DNA of 64,000 nt from Spinellus fusiger (lineage: Eukaryota > Mucoromycota > Mucoromycetes > Mucorales > Phycomycetaceae). Of this stretch, positions 45,783 to 58,424 are shown piece by piece. The stretch covers positions 1 through 64,000 of the forward strand of contig JALLLS010000042.1 in the NCBI GenBank assembly GCA_025094145.1. Direction: 5' to 3'. The notes beneath the pieces are model-generated. The model was given only the letters and a program-made list of their open reading frames with translations, had not been told where the DNA came from and made no database searches. Within the stretch, counting starts at the first letter, position 1. Each line of letters starts with the position of its first letter. The position numbers and the translations under genes are program-made.

Positions 45783-48239
45783 ATCAGGCAAGTCTCGACT
45801 CGGATTTTTATCTATTTAAGGCCGGCATAAACTGCAAAAGTATTTTCTTCTTTTTCTCTCTCTTTCCTCTTTTCTCAGAGAACTAGGAAAAAATAAACTT
45901 TTGCTGTCTATCGCAGCTGCACCTATTTAATGGGGTCGAATTAGCGTTCACTTTTACGTTTACGTTTACTTTTAATTTTACTTTCTTTTCTAACTTGAGT
46001 AAAGTGCATATATAATGACAATAGTAAAATGAATGTCAAGTGTTATAGTGATAATGGTCCACTTGAGAAGAAAAGGCCATACACTGAGCCTATGATCTGA
46101 AGAGTTTCTTCAGTTGAATGCTTGTGTGTGAGCTCAATACGAGTTGCTTGGTGTGACTATGGTTTTTGGGGTCGATCTGAGCAATGTGTGTGGGTAAATA
46201 TGTTAGGTGTGATTGACACTGGAATTCTTGTATGAGACAATGTATATTATTCAATTGCAATTCATTAACAGAGATATATAATACATAGACTAGTTATTAA
46301 CAAGTGTTGATTAACAGGTTCATACTGTACACATCCAGAGAAAAACACTGCCGGAGATTGAGAAAACAATTTATGGATGAAATGCTGAGCATAGACTATA
46401 GCACAGCAACAGCAATGAACGACACCGAGTGATCGATAATCTTGACTTGTAGATTCCGACATATCTAGCAGTAATCTTAGAGACTAAAATATATTTCAAA
46501 GAGTGGATCTGAGACTGAGACAAAGAACAGGTGTAGATATATTTGTTTTAAGCAATCACACTAGCCTTGATCCCATTTTGTTGGGTCTATTACTGAGAGT
46601 GTGTTATGGATTTATCATAAATGATTCTTTGCTATGGCTCATTCATATGTTCTCTTAATTGACACTATTGGTGGCACCGCACCTGATTGTGTTTGTCTAT
46701 AGTGGTTGTAGTCTACTAATCTGTCAATTAAGAGTACCTTTTCTTTTTGGTTACTGTATTATAGCTATTAGTGTTGAGTTATTCATTAAACATAGTTTTC
46801 TAGATAGCAGAATACTACCAATCACCAATCTAACACAGACAACTCTCTTGACAAGTTAGTTTTTTCTACCTTCTATTGTCTGGAATAGTAGTTTTTCAGA
46901 TGACTCTGTAAACATTAGGCTTTATTCTTATTTAATTAATAGCATCAAACCCCAGGCATTCATTTTCTTTGAAAATAGAGAACACCTTAGAATATTATAT
47001 TGACAGGACTATTTTTAATTGATTTTTACTGTAGAGTATATTTGCTATATACCTGTATCCCGTAAATGCATTGTCTTTTTATTCAATGTTATACCCAATT
47101 CCCTTCTCATATGAAAATACTGAAGCATGATTAAGAAACCTTCATATTGATTCTAAAAGAAACAGTCTCATAGTTTCTTCACTACAGTCCAACAGCCATT
47201 AATACACACCCTCATTTTTGGCATTTAATGTACGCTAAACACGGATCTCAACTCAATTGAGTATTTTATTTGTAGAATTATATAAAATATTTCATTTTAA
47301 GATTTTATAAGAAAAATAATAGAATGGCTTTGAAGACCATCATTATACTTGAGTAAGAACAATCCCCATGGAATATACTGATGGCTTCATTGAATACATA
47401 AGACAGAGATATTAGACTGATGAGTGCCCAAAATATCCATATCAAACGCTGTATATTATAATAAAAGCGTCTTTATTATACTATAAATACTCATTTATTT
47501 TTCCAATGAATGTTTTAGATCCTTATCTAAGGAATCTAAAGATTTATGGTCATATCAAGGTAGAGCAATCAAGTGGAAAAAGTCAAGAAATAGAGGGTTT
47601 CTCAGTATAGTTTGTGGCAGCATTAGACAGTACTTTTCTCAACAGTGTCATTTTTGGTATTGGTCCAAAGGAAGTCAAGACAGTTTTGGTAAACAGATTA
47701 TTTAACTTGTTAATGAGTCTCTCCACCTCTTGTTTTATTTCTATTATTGTTGATACATATCATTTATTATAATACAGTATTCCTATATTATTGTAGTGCT
47801 CAAATCCTTGTGATTGGTCTGTTCTGTTACAAATAATGATTGATCTTATTCTTGTTTGTGGTAGGTTATTCTATAAAAAGCCATAGATAACCAATAGCAA
47901 TGTTACTAGGTATGGAAACGTAACATGAGAGTGTCAATAAGCAACCCAGATTCCAATTGATGACAAAATGACAACATAAAAGTTGAATCAATAGAGGCCA
48001 TGAAAAATAATAAATATGGATAATCAGAGTGAATAAACGTATGGAATAAACTGGCAAAAGTAGGAAAATTATTGTGAAACATAAGACAACATCTACGCAT
48101 ACAAATTCTTATTCATTTATACTATTCTTCAATGCAGTTTATAAATAAAGACAAGAGAGTGACTTTTTCTTTGAATTTTACAAGGAACCTATAGTGAGTT
48201 TATTTCTTGAGAGAGAATAACTATACTTTAGAAAGTAAC
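45783..48239. other. AT-rich gap
   Basis: No coding or RNA gene is supported. A run of CTTTTACGTTTACGTTTAC occurs near 45950. Short ORFs at 46265-46462 and 46659-46859 have no identifiable feature. Confidence 0.45.
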
Positions 48240-48720
48240 CCCAAAATACAACATGGCATTGTTTAGAACAATACACAAAACATTCAATGAAAGAGGAGTA
48301 AGACACCTTCTGAATGTTATTGGCAAGAATAGACGATTGACTTTAAGTGAGATAGCTGTAGCAATACCCAAAAGATGCAGCAAGCACACCACTTGATATT
48401 GATGGAAAATGGAACACCCACTCACAAGAGTATTGTAGCAAGTGAGTGAAAGAGAAAAGAAAAATTGGTAGTTTGGGGTGGCCTTCTCAATCACCGGATC
48501 TGAACCTTATTGAAACCATTTGGATACAGACAAAAGACAAGGTCCAGAGAGATGCAATGATTCTGTCAAGATAGACAAGTTCAAGGCAATTATAAAAGAA
48601 TTCTGGGATTCTTTTGAGTCAAAAAAATGAAATTCTTCTTATTGAAACAATGCCAGCATAAATTCAAGAAGTCATCAAGAACAAGTGTGGGAGTACTCAT
48701 TATTAAAGCTACATTTGTAG
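48240..48720 (+). pseudogene. Internally deleted Tc1-like transposase (plus strand)
   Basis: Reads FNERGVRHLLNVIGKNRRLT and then LSEIAVAIPKRCSKHTT (HTH part), followed closely by the C-terminal block WPSQSPDLNLIETIW-like (about 48478-48530; the sequence shows a frame change) and KNKCGSTHY-like end. The catalytic middle is missing. Confidence 0.7.
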
Positions 48721-50145
48721 TAGTTTTTTGAATGTAGAATAAAAAATAAAATTACATTAAGTATTCTAGAGACTTTATTTAACATGACATCAGTCTTATT
48801 AAATTATAAAATACGTTGTATTTCTCTTGATACTGGAAAAACATTGTATTGATGATATGAAATCCATTGTCTTTTTTTAAAAAAAAATTGCCAGTTTTTT
48901 GTCCTCCCCACTGTACATTTTCTTTCCATCTATAAAAACTCATCGCTGCTATTTTGCCAAGCAAAAGATAGTTTTATTTATTTTTAGTCCTACTGCAAAC
49001 ATTACTCATAATTACCCACAGAAACACTCTCTGGATGAGCTAGAATCAAATACTTCCCCAACGCTATCTTTATCCATGCACATTGTCTAGACAGCCTTTG
49101 CTTCTACAAATGGTACACAGTTACTGTTTGAAAACTTCAATGATTTATTCAAGAGAAAACGGTTCTGTTTATATAGCTAATGAATTCAAGTGGTTGTGAC
49201 TATTTGCCCTGAACTTAAGGCTTTAACGTCTAGGGATCTTTTGTTTCTCTTTTTCATCTTGCCTCAAAGTACTGTCAGGGGCAGAGGACATTAATCACAA
49301 AGAAGATAAAGATACTTTTTATTGAGAGTCTTTTGAAGGTTTTTTATACTTTTCTATTCTAGAGAATGTATACCCTTATGCTACCAAATGAATCTCTCTA
49401 AACTGTCACAACCATTGCTTTGGTTGACATCGTAATGGAAGTTCACTCCAATACTCTGTCTAGTTCAGTTGGATATTCCTGATTAGGTAACATTGCCGAC
49501 TCATCTGTAGTGAGCTGTTCGCTCTTACTCTCATCTATTCTCACCCATCGAACGCACTAGAAGGTTGTCACATGATCGGTCGCTCATACAGTCAATCGTC
49601 AGATTCAGCACTTTATTGTAGAAATGAATACTTTCTCCACCCACCTTTCTACCAAATAACATTTAAAAGTATCTCATCTACATCTCATCCATATTCATCT
49701 ATAAATGCACTCTGGTCTATCAACTTATTACAATGAATCTCTATTTTTTATATTTATTCCAAAAAATACACATATATTTCTCTTTTCACTCTCATCAACA
49801 ATCTATATTACCATACTATTCTCTATTTTACTCACCATAATTACAAAAAATCACTCTCATTATATATATACTCTCTACCCATATTCTCCAAAAAAGGATT
49901 TAAAAAAAGTTTATTTTCAACTATTATATTATATTATATTATATTTTAAATAATAATAATAAAAAGAGCCACATCCATCTTTTCATAAAAGATCATCTAA
50001 CAGCACACTCTTTTATTCTATCTCTTTTCTTGAAAAATAAACCTGTTTTCTTCTGATTCTATCAACATAAAATACTCTATACTTTAAAAATTCAAATCAA
50101 TAAATATATTTTTATACATAAAACTACATTGTATTTCTCTAATGG
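48721..50145. other. AT-rich gap upstream of the 5S gene 3' end
   Basis: Contains an ATATT repeat (49920-49945) and many short frames without motif. No gene is supported. Confidence 0.45.
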
Positions 50146-50155
50146 AAAAAAAAAT
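50146..50155 (-). terminator. RNA polymerase III T-run terminator of the 5S gene
   Basis: On the minus strand the 5S sequence is followed after two or three bases by a run of T residues (AAAAAAAAA on the plus strand at about 50146-50154), the usual Pol III stop. Confidence 0.75.
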
Positions 50156-50157
50156 AA

Positions 50158-50278
50158 CAACCTACAATTGCGGGTTTCACAAGTGGCCCCCCACCATGCT
50201 ACTGACCACACCAGTAGAGGCTTAACTGCGGAGATCAAACGGGATCCGGTGCGTTTCTCAGTGTATGACCGTAGATTG
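50158..50278 (-). rRNA. 5S ribosomal RNA gene (121 nt)
   Basis: The minus strand reads CAATCTACGGTCATACACTG at the 5' end and contains GGATCCCGTTTGATCTCC, GCAGTTAAGCCTCTACTGG (box A region) and AGTAGCATGGTGGGGGGCCAC, ending GCAATTGTAGGTTG. The first eight bases CAATCTAC pair with the last eight GTAGGTTG (one U-G pair), giving helix I, and the length is 121 nt, as in eukaryotic 5S rRNA. A T-run follows the 3' end. Only one copy is seen in the window; it stands alone among repeat-rich sequence, consistent with dispersed 5S genes in many fungi. Confidence 0.95.
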
Positions 50279-50789
50279 TAACAATATTTCTACACTTGGT
50301 CCACACCCTTTCCCATCCGTTCCTTTACTTTAAAATCTGAAAAATCCCCATCAATCCATCCAAACCATAGTTTACTACTCACAACAACAACAAGGATGTA
50401 GTAACCCAAATAAGACCACTCTTTTATTTACACCATTTTCCCCGCCATCAATCCTACTCTTTTATTTTATATCACTTTCTTGTCCCTGGTCATACACTCC
50501 CTTATTTTCCGTATAGCATATTCTACTTAGCAGTTAGATAGTAGCTTAGAAATACCCTTAGAAATACTCATCCAATTGTCTTAATAAAATATGTATTCTG
50601 CTACCCGCTATCAGATACTACTCTACACTATCTTTTGTCCAATTCACACAACACATAGTACTGTTTTCTTATCTGTTCCCAGTGGTCCCTTACAGGTATC
50701 ATGTTTTGAACTCAGTGTGACTTTTCTCCACTTGACCGCTTCACTATTATGACTATAGCTCTATGGGATCTGTAGAAATAGGTATCGTA
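50279..50789. other. Gap between 5S gene and repeat R2
   Basis: AT-rich sequence upstream of the 5S transcription start; no gene is seen. Confidence 0.45.
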
Positions 50790-51380
50790 TCTTCAACAGA
50801 TAGAGATAATAGTGTTCTTTATCAGATATTAAACTTTTGAATATACAGATCATACCGTCTTTTTATGTCGTTCTTCATGCATGATTATTGGCTTAAAATA
50901 ATAGTAGTCATATTTGGAAGAGAATGATGCGTACTTGTCACCTATTCCTTTGCACTGAAAGTATAGCCTGAGAAAAGGGCCATGAGCAATGTATATATAA
51001 TGGGAACATTGATTCACAAGTAGTGTTTATGGTGCATTAATAAACTCTTTTTCTTTATGAGAGGCTAATAGAGTCTTGTTTATATGAGTTTCAAACATCA
51101 CAGTGTCTGCATAATTAGACAGTTGTCTGGGTTAAATAGACGGTCTGATAATCCACATTACTGGTAACAGTAACTGCGGTCCTAGTACTGACAATAAGCA
51201 TAGGTTTTATTTGAAGCATCATCTGAATTAGTCTTAGATGGCTTTAATTTTTGGAGATTGTTTCAATGGGATAAGTAGTAAGACAATGCAATTAATAAAA
51301 CAAATGTTAGAGTAAAGTGATATTCAATGAGTCTCACAACCAAACAGTAGTGTCTAGAGAGAGAGAAGAGTGTCGGTTAC
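50790..51380 (+). repeat. Repeat R2, copy 1
   Basis: Aligns by eye with 58425-58980 in the same orientation. Shared blocks include TTCATGCAT(G)ATTATTGGCT, TTTGGAAGAGAATGATG(C/T)GTAC, TAGTGTTTATGGTGCATTAA and TAAACTCTTTTTCTTTATGA. One copy lies outside and one inside the large inverted repeat. There is no coding signal. Confidence 0.7.
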
Positions 51381-51384
51381 TGAA

Positions 51385-51755
51385 ATAGAAAGGCCTATTT
51401 GACTGAATTGCGATATCCATTCATACCATTGAGCTTGTTTCTTTAACACACAGATACTCAGTGCCCTGACTGAGCTTAGATGATGAAATGGCTAAGATAA
51501 TACAGGGAAGATAATACATTTAATAAAACTACAGAACAGACCGCTTCTTCCAATGCCATAAGCGTTTGTTCTGCTATCAAAAGACACATTCATCACTGTG
51601 TCAACAGAATAAGCACAATGATCTACAGCCAATAGGACAGATCAATCAGCACACAGAAGTCGATGAAAACTTTCTCTCTTGGTTCTACCACTGCAACAGG
51701 TCATCCTTATTTTCAACCATCAATTCCCATGGTTTACTCAGCAGTCATGTTAAGT
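51385..51755 (+). repeat. Repeat R1, copy 2
   Basis: Follows R2 copy 1 directly. Shares GATATCCATTCATACCATTG, TGCCATAAGCGTTTGTTCTG, TATCAAAAGACACATTCATC and TTTTCAACCATCAATTCCCA with R1 copy 1 near the LINE 5' region. Confidence 0.65.
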
Positions 51756-52144
51756 CACAGACAAGCTTCTGCATCTCATAGTAAAATTATAATATTCTAA
51801 TGGTTTTCATCCACTAAAATATAAAACATATACTTTCTTAAAATTAAGGTAGTTGAGAGAATTATATTACACATGTGCTTAGGTCCATAATGTAAATAGT
51901 CTTATTTACATAAGCAGCAGTCTTTTATATGACTATTAGTTCTTTATTGAACATGAGCGTATATAGAGTTTACCAACACTTATCATGTCTAATATATGAA
52001 TTCATGTATATTACTAGTTTAATAAACAAACTCTTTTTTCTTTAGATGCTGTGTTTATGATATATAGTATGGTGTTTATGTACTGTGGATGTTTCTCACT
52101 GCCTCTTAGCATAATTTACTCTGCAGAATGTCCTATTCTTTATT

Positions 52145-52260
52145 TTTCGATCGTTAGATTAGCATGTGTTGAGTGATAGTTGTGCAGTGTGAATGATCTG
52201 TAAATCAAACACAGATAATTCAACACATCAAATGAAAAGTAAGTAGGACTTTTAGACTCA
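52145..52260 (+). repeat. Repeat R3, copy 2
   Basis: Counterpart of 35905-36050; the block TGTTGAGTGATAGTTGTGCA and ATCAAACACAGATAATTC is shared. Confidence 0.5.
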
Positions 52261-55167
52261 ATATATATGTCATTATTCTATTGGTATATGTAAAATCTAG
52301 TCCAGTTTGCTACTTTTCAATAACATGCTGAAGGATGCTCTATAAATAATACAAATGACTGCACTGCTAAGCCTCTCTCTAGGGGAAGATTAGGCATATC
52401 AACTGAATTTAAATAAAAGTAGTATTTACATCTAAATATTCCTATCTACAACTCCATACATACATAGTAAAAGACACTTTATGTAACAGCTAGTGTAGAT
52501 GTTGAAGAGGTACAGAAAAAAGCATTATCTACATGCTGAGGGCAATAAGTAATTCCATACGTCACTGCCGCCTATGGTAGTAATATGCCCTATCTTTGAT
52601 GCTATTTTTCGTTTTCATGTTATGTTACCATACCGATTGGTTGGATCTGAATGCAGCAATATTGGAGTCAACTTTTGGCACTATTGGTATGTCTCTATAT
52701 GGAACATTGATAAAGTATCCATTAGATTACCTAGGTATGCATGAAAGTTATAAAATATTAAGTACAACAAGATTGTTTTTTGCTTGTTTGTTTTTTGCTT
52801 GTTTGTTTTTTACTACAACATACATAAACATCTAAATATGTCTGTGGCATTGACAGACACTGCTCATGGAGACATTGAAGTCTATTAGATGTGCTTTATG
52901 TTAATATTTTTTATGAAGAGCACTACTGCTCAATAATGTACATGTGTCGATAGTGCTGTTTAGACAAGACTATAGCTACTATAATGGCATATACTCCTAT
53001 ACTATTTTCTATGATGTAGAGTAAAAAGTATTATTGACTTGGGGGTGGAGAAAGCCTAGTGTGGTTAGTGTAAATTATACTAAAACTGTGTTAATTTAAA
53101 CTTCATGTCACTGCTGTCCTCTTTTAACAAAGTACTATGAGATGATCAGATTACGAAAGGGCCAGTAGTCCAACAAGACTGATGGTAAGTTTTTTATTGA
53201 TTGATGAATGGTTCAGTATTTATATTTTTTTATGAATGCTTAGGGGTAATAGATTCTGCCTTATGGTTGATTAAGTGTTTCTGATAAATAGAACATTAAT
53301 TAATTAATGTCTTTTATGAACCAATATCAAATGTTAGCATTTTCCAGTTAGCATTGTAATCACAGCAATAATATATACTGCCACTGACTGATTACTAGGT
53401 CATTTCCTTTCTACAATTTAATTTATAGTTAAGGCATCACATGTTAAAGTCTACTGAACAATCCATAATTAACAGAAACACAAAAGTAGTAACGCATGAT
53501 TCAATGTATACAGCCACCTGTATATTTTTGTTTTAATAAAAGTATCTTGTTTTGAGTCTGATTATTCTTTCTTGAATATAATAATATGGTTTATAGTCTG
53601 CAACATATGAATTAAAGATACTAACAGGCCCTCGATAAAACATAAACAAGATACTTCTCATCAGCCTGCAACTGTTTACCAAGCTTCTACTAATCAATAG
53701 TATTGAGTAAATACAAATATCACCATACTATAGTGTGTGGGATTTTAATTAAAATTCACAAACCAATGTCATTTTCTTTTAACTTCATCTTCTCATGGGC
53801 CATTAGGATGAAGACATAGACAGTTTAATGGTATGTTTGTTTTTTTAGAGAGACTCATATTGAATTTTAATTCTATAAGTGTGGAAGTTATTTGTTACAT
53901 TGGCATGCAATCGACTATAAAGTGGTCAGCCTCCAAGATGTGAAAGGTGGTATTCTAATAGCTTCTTTTTACCAATGATATATATCCATAAGCAACGGTT
54001 GTATTTTCTATAAATGAAGGATATTTTGTAAAGTATTGTTAGTATCTTTTCTTTCATTTATTCAATCATCTCTACCTACATTATCATCTATTAGTTTTAG
54101 TTTTATTTATATATTAATAAGGAATTCCACTTTGGCTTGTTCTTATTTAGTGATGTAATGAATTGGTTTCTGGTATGGATGCTATGGTCTTTACTAGTAA
54201 AGAATAATATCACTTTATTGACTTTGACAATACACTACGATATATATTGGATAGACCATGGACCATAACAATGTAGGCAATGGTAGAATTCTTATAGTTC
54301 TTTTAAGTGAGTGAGAGATACTGACAATTCGTGATTTTTTATATTTTACTGACATTCTCAATGAAAATTCAGAGACTATGATGGTCTATTTGACAATATG
54401 AGCATCCAAGACCAATAGGTATTCATACTAATGATGTATATAGTAGGAATTACAAGAAGAATTCAAGTGAAGAATCCCCGATTTCTGAATCAACCTCTAG
54501 TGACTCATTTCATACTTTAATATCTTCATTACCCATTGAGTCTTTTCTCGTTGATTCTATATTGCTGGGAATATACCTAATAATAAATCGATTATATTGT
54601 GCTCTTGAAAAGTAGCTAGTATAAATAGTTAAGTTATTTCCAACTGCTGCTGATTTCCAAGTTAAAATATATGCATAAAGTTATGTGTACAAACTGCACA
54701 GAACCTTTTACTCAAATCTATGTATTGGAATTCAAAAGTCTATAGCTACACGCTTCATAAAGTTATCTTTACAATAAAGAATAATATAAAGATAAGAAAA
54801 ACTACCCAGAGTTTAAAGTAGATTGATTGATAATATGTGCAGCTATAACCATAGAATGTACATGTTCAGAAAAGTGCTATTAGGGTATAGGAGAATAAGC
54901 CCGGGATCAAATAAAGAGCACAGACGGGTTTTATTTTAATATAGTTGTTTAAACAAACCATCCCTACTCCATGTATTATAAGTCTCAATCTACAATGATT
55001 TTATTTATTATTGGTAAGAGAAGCATTGTGAATAGCACTGAAATAAAAAAAATCCCTATTTTTCTCTCAGCTTGTAGATTATGCCCATTAAGACTTTAAA
55101 AAAAAATTAAACGTTCCTGACGTCTGTCAGTGGAACATGACAGAGGCTGAAAATGTCAATTCACCAA

Positions 55168-55236
55168 TGGAGCGATCATGGATTGAGACTAGGACTTTCT
55201 GTTAATAGGCTGCACTACTATCATTACAGCATACCA
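55168..55236 (-). other. Decayed tRNA-Asn-like sequence (left arm)
   Basis: The minus strand reads GCTGTAATGATAGTAGTGCA, then CCTATTAACAGAAAG, then CTAGTCTCAATCC. This recalls a D-arm, a TTAACAGAAAG anticodon region as in tRNA-Asn, and a degenerate box B. The acceptor ends do not pair and the anticodon stem is broken, so it is not a functional tRNA. It could be a tRNA-derived SINE head or chance similarity. Confidence 0.3.
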
Positions 55237-55641
55237 AACGTTCTCATGTTCATTGAAATTAGAGTGGTCATGCTCTGGTACAATCCATTCGGGGTCTAAA
55301 AATGAACGTGTCACCTCAAGTATTTTTCTCCTGTCTCTCTTAGTGACAATGGGCTTACAGTCAATACTCTATTTAGTCTTGAAAACACACAGTTTATCTA
55401 TATTAACTGAAGAAACAAGAGACATTATGAAAGTTTACAACAAAACAAGTATGCCATGACACACCATGACACACCATGACAGCCATATGTCTTTGTGTGT
55501 GGCGCAGCAACTGTTATCAATATATTATAGCACGGATTCCAACTATGAATTGAAAGTAGCTGTATACTATGGTCACTGTCACTTGGTATAGATAGCTGCA
55601 ACTATTTTTTGCTGTGCATTTTATATAGCACACAACACCTA

Positions 55642-55884
55642 TTACACACACACACACACACACTTTCTCTCTTCTCTATGTGTGAGTGTCCCTGCCTCTG
55701 TCTCTGCCTCTAACAAAACACCATTCTTGATTTTAATTGTGCTTTTTCCAGCTACTCTTTGTATAATAAAGCAGCACTTGGACTCGTCATTCTTTCTTTT
55801 ATTATTAGAAATAAGCTCTGTTGTTTTATCAACACCAATATATGAAACAGACACTGTATAGTTAAAGACAGACTCTGATCCCAC
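55642..55884 (-). CDS. 80-codon ORF intact only in the left arm
   Basis: The minus-strand frame starts at or near 55884 and reads ESVFNYTVSVSYIGVDKTTE, then IIQRVAGKSTIKIKNGVLLE, and ends in a CA-repeat-encoded VCVCV tail. In the right arm the matching sequence (60690-60920) has an extra G in GGAAAAAGGCACAA that breaks the frame. TATTTAAG lies about 30 nt upstream. No family is recognised; the CA-repeat C-terminus argues against strong constraint. Confidence 0.25.
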   Translation of the reverse strand: MGSESVFNYTVSVSYIGVDKTTELISNNKRKNDESKCCFIIQRVAGKSTIKIKNGVLLEAETEAGTLTHREERKCVCVCV

Positions 55885-57066
55885 AAGTCAATTAAGTCCT
55901 TCAAAAAGGCGGCTTAAATACGTCCAGCGCAGTTAAATTTAATAGTCCCATTCCTCGTATCTGTACTATATGTGACAACCAAAGCTATTAAATTAGCCGG
56001 CCCCCCTGTCACACCCTGAAGAGGGTTATCGCTAGGAGACGATCAATGCTGAGTAATAGTACAGTTGCGTGTGAGTGGGCTCATTTTTTTTTCTTTCTTT
56101 CTCTTTCTTTCTCTTTCTTTCAAACATTCAATAATGGATAAAGAAGCATAACATAATCAGTGTCGTTTTGATTGTGGAGCGTCTTTTATCACCTGGTGAT
56201 TTTTGAAAGACGTTAGTTCTTGTGCGTACACTATACACAAATATCCTTTTATGGAATAATTACTCTCTTTATAGAATATCTCTTTCACTGTGCACGTATA
56301 CCTGGCTTTCATCATCAATACAGCATGTACATGCTTAGACTGTTTGACCTATCTTATTTCATAAGCAAAAATACTACCTGGTGATATAAATACCACATGC
56401 TACACTGTAGAGTACCTTTCCTTTCCTTTTCTTTTATCACTCCACTCTTTTCACTCACTCACACACACACACACATTGAATGTATGAATGCATGTTCCAT
56501 ATTTGAAGCACGGGGGAGAAGATCATAAAAGTGCTCTCCTCATCATGTCTTCCTCATCACTCATTCAGTTTGGACATGACGCTATTCAAACTTGGTCATG
56601 TTCAACTTTTTTTTTTGTTTTTTTTTCTGAGGCACCTTATCCAGCCATCAATAACTATGGCTTTAGTCAACATTCTTCTGTTGATACTGATAGAGTCACC
56701 GCATGGATCAGTGTAGCTGATGTAGCTTTTATAAGCACAACCAATCAGAAGCATCTTACGGACTTACTGGTAAATATGAAAGATCTCTCTTATACTCAAT
56801 CTATACTTACCTATGTTTGTTTTTAGAACAATTTTTACATAAAAGAAGCATACCATTAGTCAAGAGTACTCATAGACACCCAAGGAAAGTTCATTTGATA
56901 CAATCTATTCTTTTTACTCTTTTATTCTTGACCCATGGCCAATATAGAATGAGAATAAAATCAATCACAAAAAAATCAGAAAAAATCTCATTCTATTTGA
57001 CCATGCACTGGTATCTTCTTGGGTCCTATTTCTTGGACGCCTTTTGTCACTCGTAGTTCTATGCCC

Positions 57067-57273
57067 TCATTGGGCCTTAGTTAAGGCCATAGTGTGCCAT
57101 AGGTTTTTAATATCACCTGGTTTTTTTTGGTTCCGTGTTGTTTTCTCTCTCTGTCTGTCTTGGGAATTGCTTAGTGTTCCCTCTTCTGGGGAATGTTTAT
57201 TTGGTGCCTTTTCTTGAGCGTTGGTCTTGGTGGTTCCTTGGGGCATTGATTTGGTTGGTTCTCTTTTGGACAT
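57067..57273 (-). CDS. Small basic ORF in the spacer, 68 aa
   Basis: ATG-initiated frame, highly polar with Lys, Thr and Gln, as in disordered nucleic-acid-binding segments. Local base composition is more balanced than the flanks. I recognise no family, and there is no second copy in the window to judge coding constraint. Confidence 0.25.
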   Translation of the reverse strand: MSKREPTKSMPQGTTKTNAQEKAPNKHSPEEGTLSNSQDRQREKTTRNQKKPGDIKNLWHTMALTKAQ

Positions 57274-58424
57274 TGATGTATGTTTTCTTTAGTGAGTTTT
57301 GATGCCTATATAGTCTTTATATGAAATAATAGAAACATATTTTCTCTTTCTCATTCACCAGGAGCTATTTTTAATAATAAGTGGTTGAATACAGTTGTGG
57401 TATTTGACTGATTAAATCAGTATGGCTTTTGTTACTGAATAGTAACTAATGCATACATTTCATTTTATGTTTTTCAAATTGATACTGTCTTTCCCCTATA
57501 ATTCAAAACCGTAAATGCTCCAAGTCCACATCTAAGGAACTCATTGACACGTGGGAGAATTTTCTTCCAGTATAACACCAATTCAACATCACATCCTCCG
57601 TTACGGATAACTTTTCTTATTTAGACAACTTTTATCTTTCTACCTTTCTAGCTAGTAATTTGACTCAAACAATTTACCATTATTATTCTCTTTTTCATTT
57701 CGCATTCACAATCAAACTCCTTATTGCCGGCTATTTTTCTTTTACACTTTTTTTTACTATTAATCTTCTTTGTCGACAACTCTGTTGTCATTCTATTCCT
57801 TTTTTTTCTTCCGTTCTCTCGGAATAAATATCAAGGACCATCAGTCCAGACAATTATTAGTCATTCAATTGATATGAAAAACGTATAAATATCTATGAGA
57901 ATTCAATGAAATAAACATCATCTTTCACTTGTCTAAAACTTGCTTTTTTTGTTCTTATTCTATTTGTATTTTGATCTGTCTTCAGTTCTGTGTTCTGTAA
58001 TGTTGTCCTGAGTGAGATATCGAACTTACTGACTGCCGTAGTTAATTATTTATTGCTGTCTTTATTCTTATTTTTTTAATTTATTTGATCCTTTGATCAA
58101 GCTACACCTTTTGTTGTGTCTGTATCTCTTTTTCTCTAATCTTTGATCATATTTTATTCTTATTATATAACTTTAATCTAATTAATTGGTCAAGTCATTG
58201 TTATTGTTTTATTTATTTTTTTCTATTATCATTCTTTTCTGAATGTGATCACTACACAGCTAATCTCACCAAGTATCACTCTTGAGTAGAGTCTGATACT
58301 ATAGCATCATTCTATAGGATGAGATACAAATCAAGGTGTTCTATCTTAAGCTCAAGATGACTTTCTTCACATGACAGCTATATTAAAATAACTATAACTA
58401 TACGAAATCCTTAGAGATAGACTA

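Larger units (their letters stand above)
52578..56419 (+). repeat. Large inverted repeat, left arm
   Basis: This segment is the reverse complement of 60145-64000. Position pairs sum to 116565 near the centre and 116578 near the outer edge, so the arms differ by a net 13 bases of indels. Differences I could see include a 6-bp TTTTAG copy change, several 1-base indels and scattered substitutions, giving roughly 99% identity. The match is still perfect at the window edge, so the arm is longer than 3.84 kb. Inside are ORFs at 52596-52835 (plus) and 55642-55884 (minus) and a tRNA-like stretch near 55170-55236. Confidence 0.95.

Noticed and set aside
56085..56125. CTTT-rich tract in the left arm considered as a telomere-like repeat
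   Set aside because: It is an ordinary CTTT/CTTTCTCTTT microsatellite, and no TTAGGG-type array is present.
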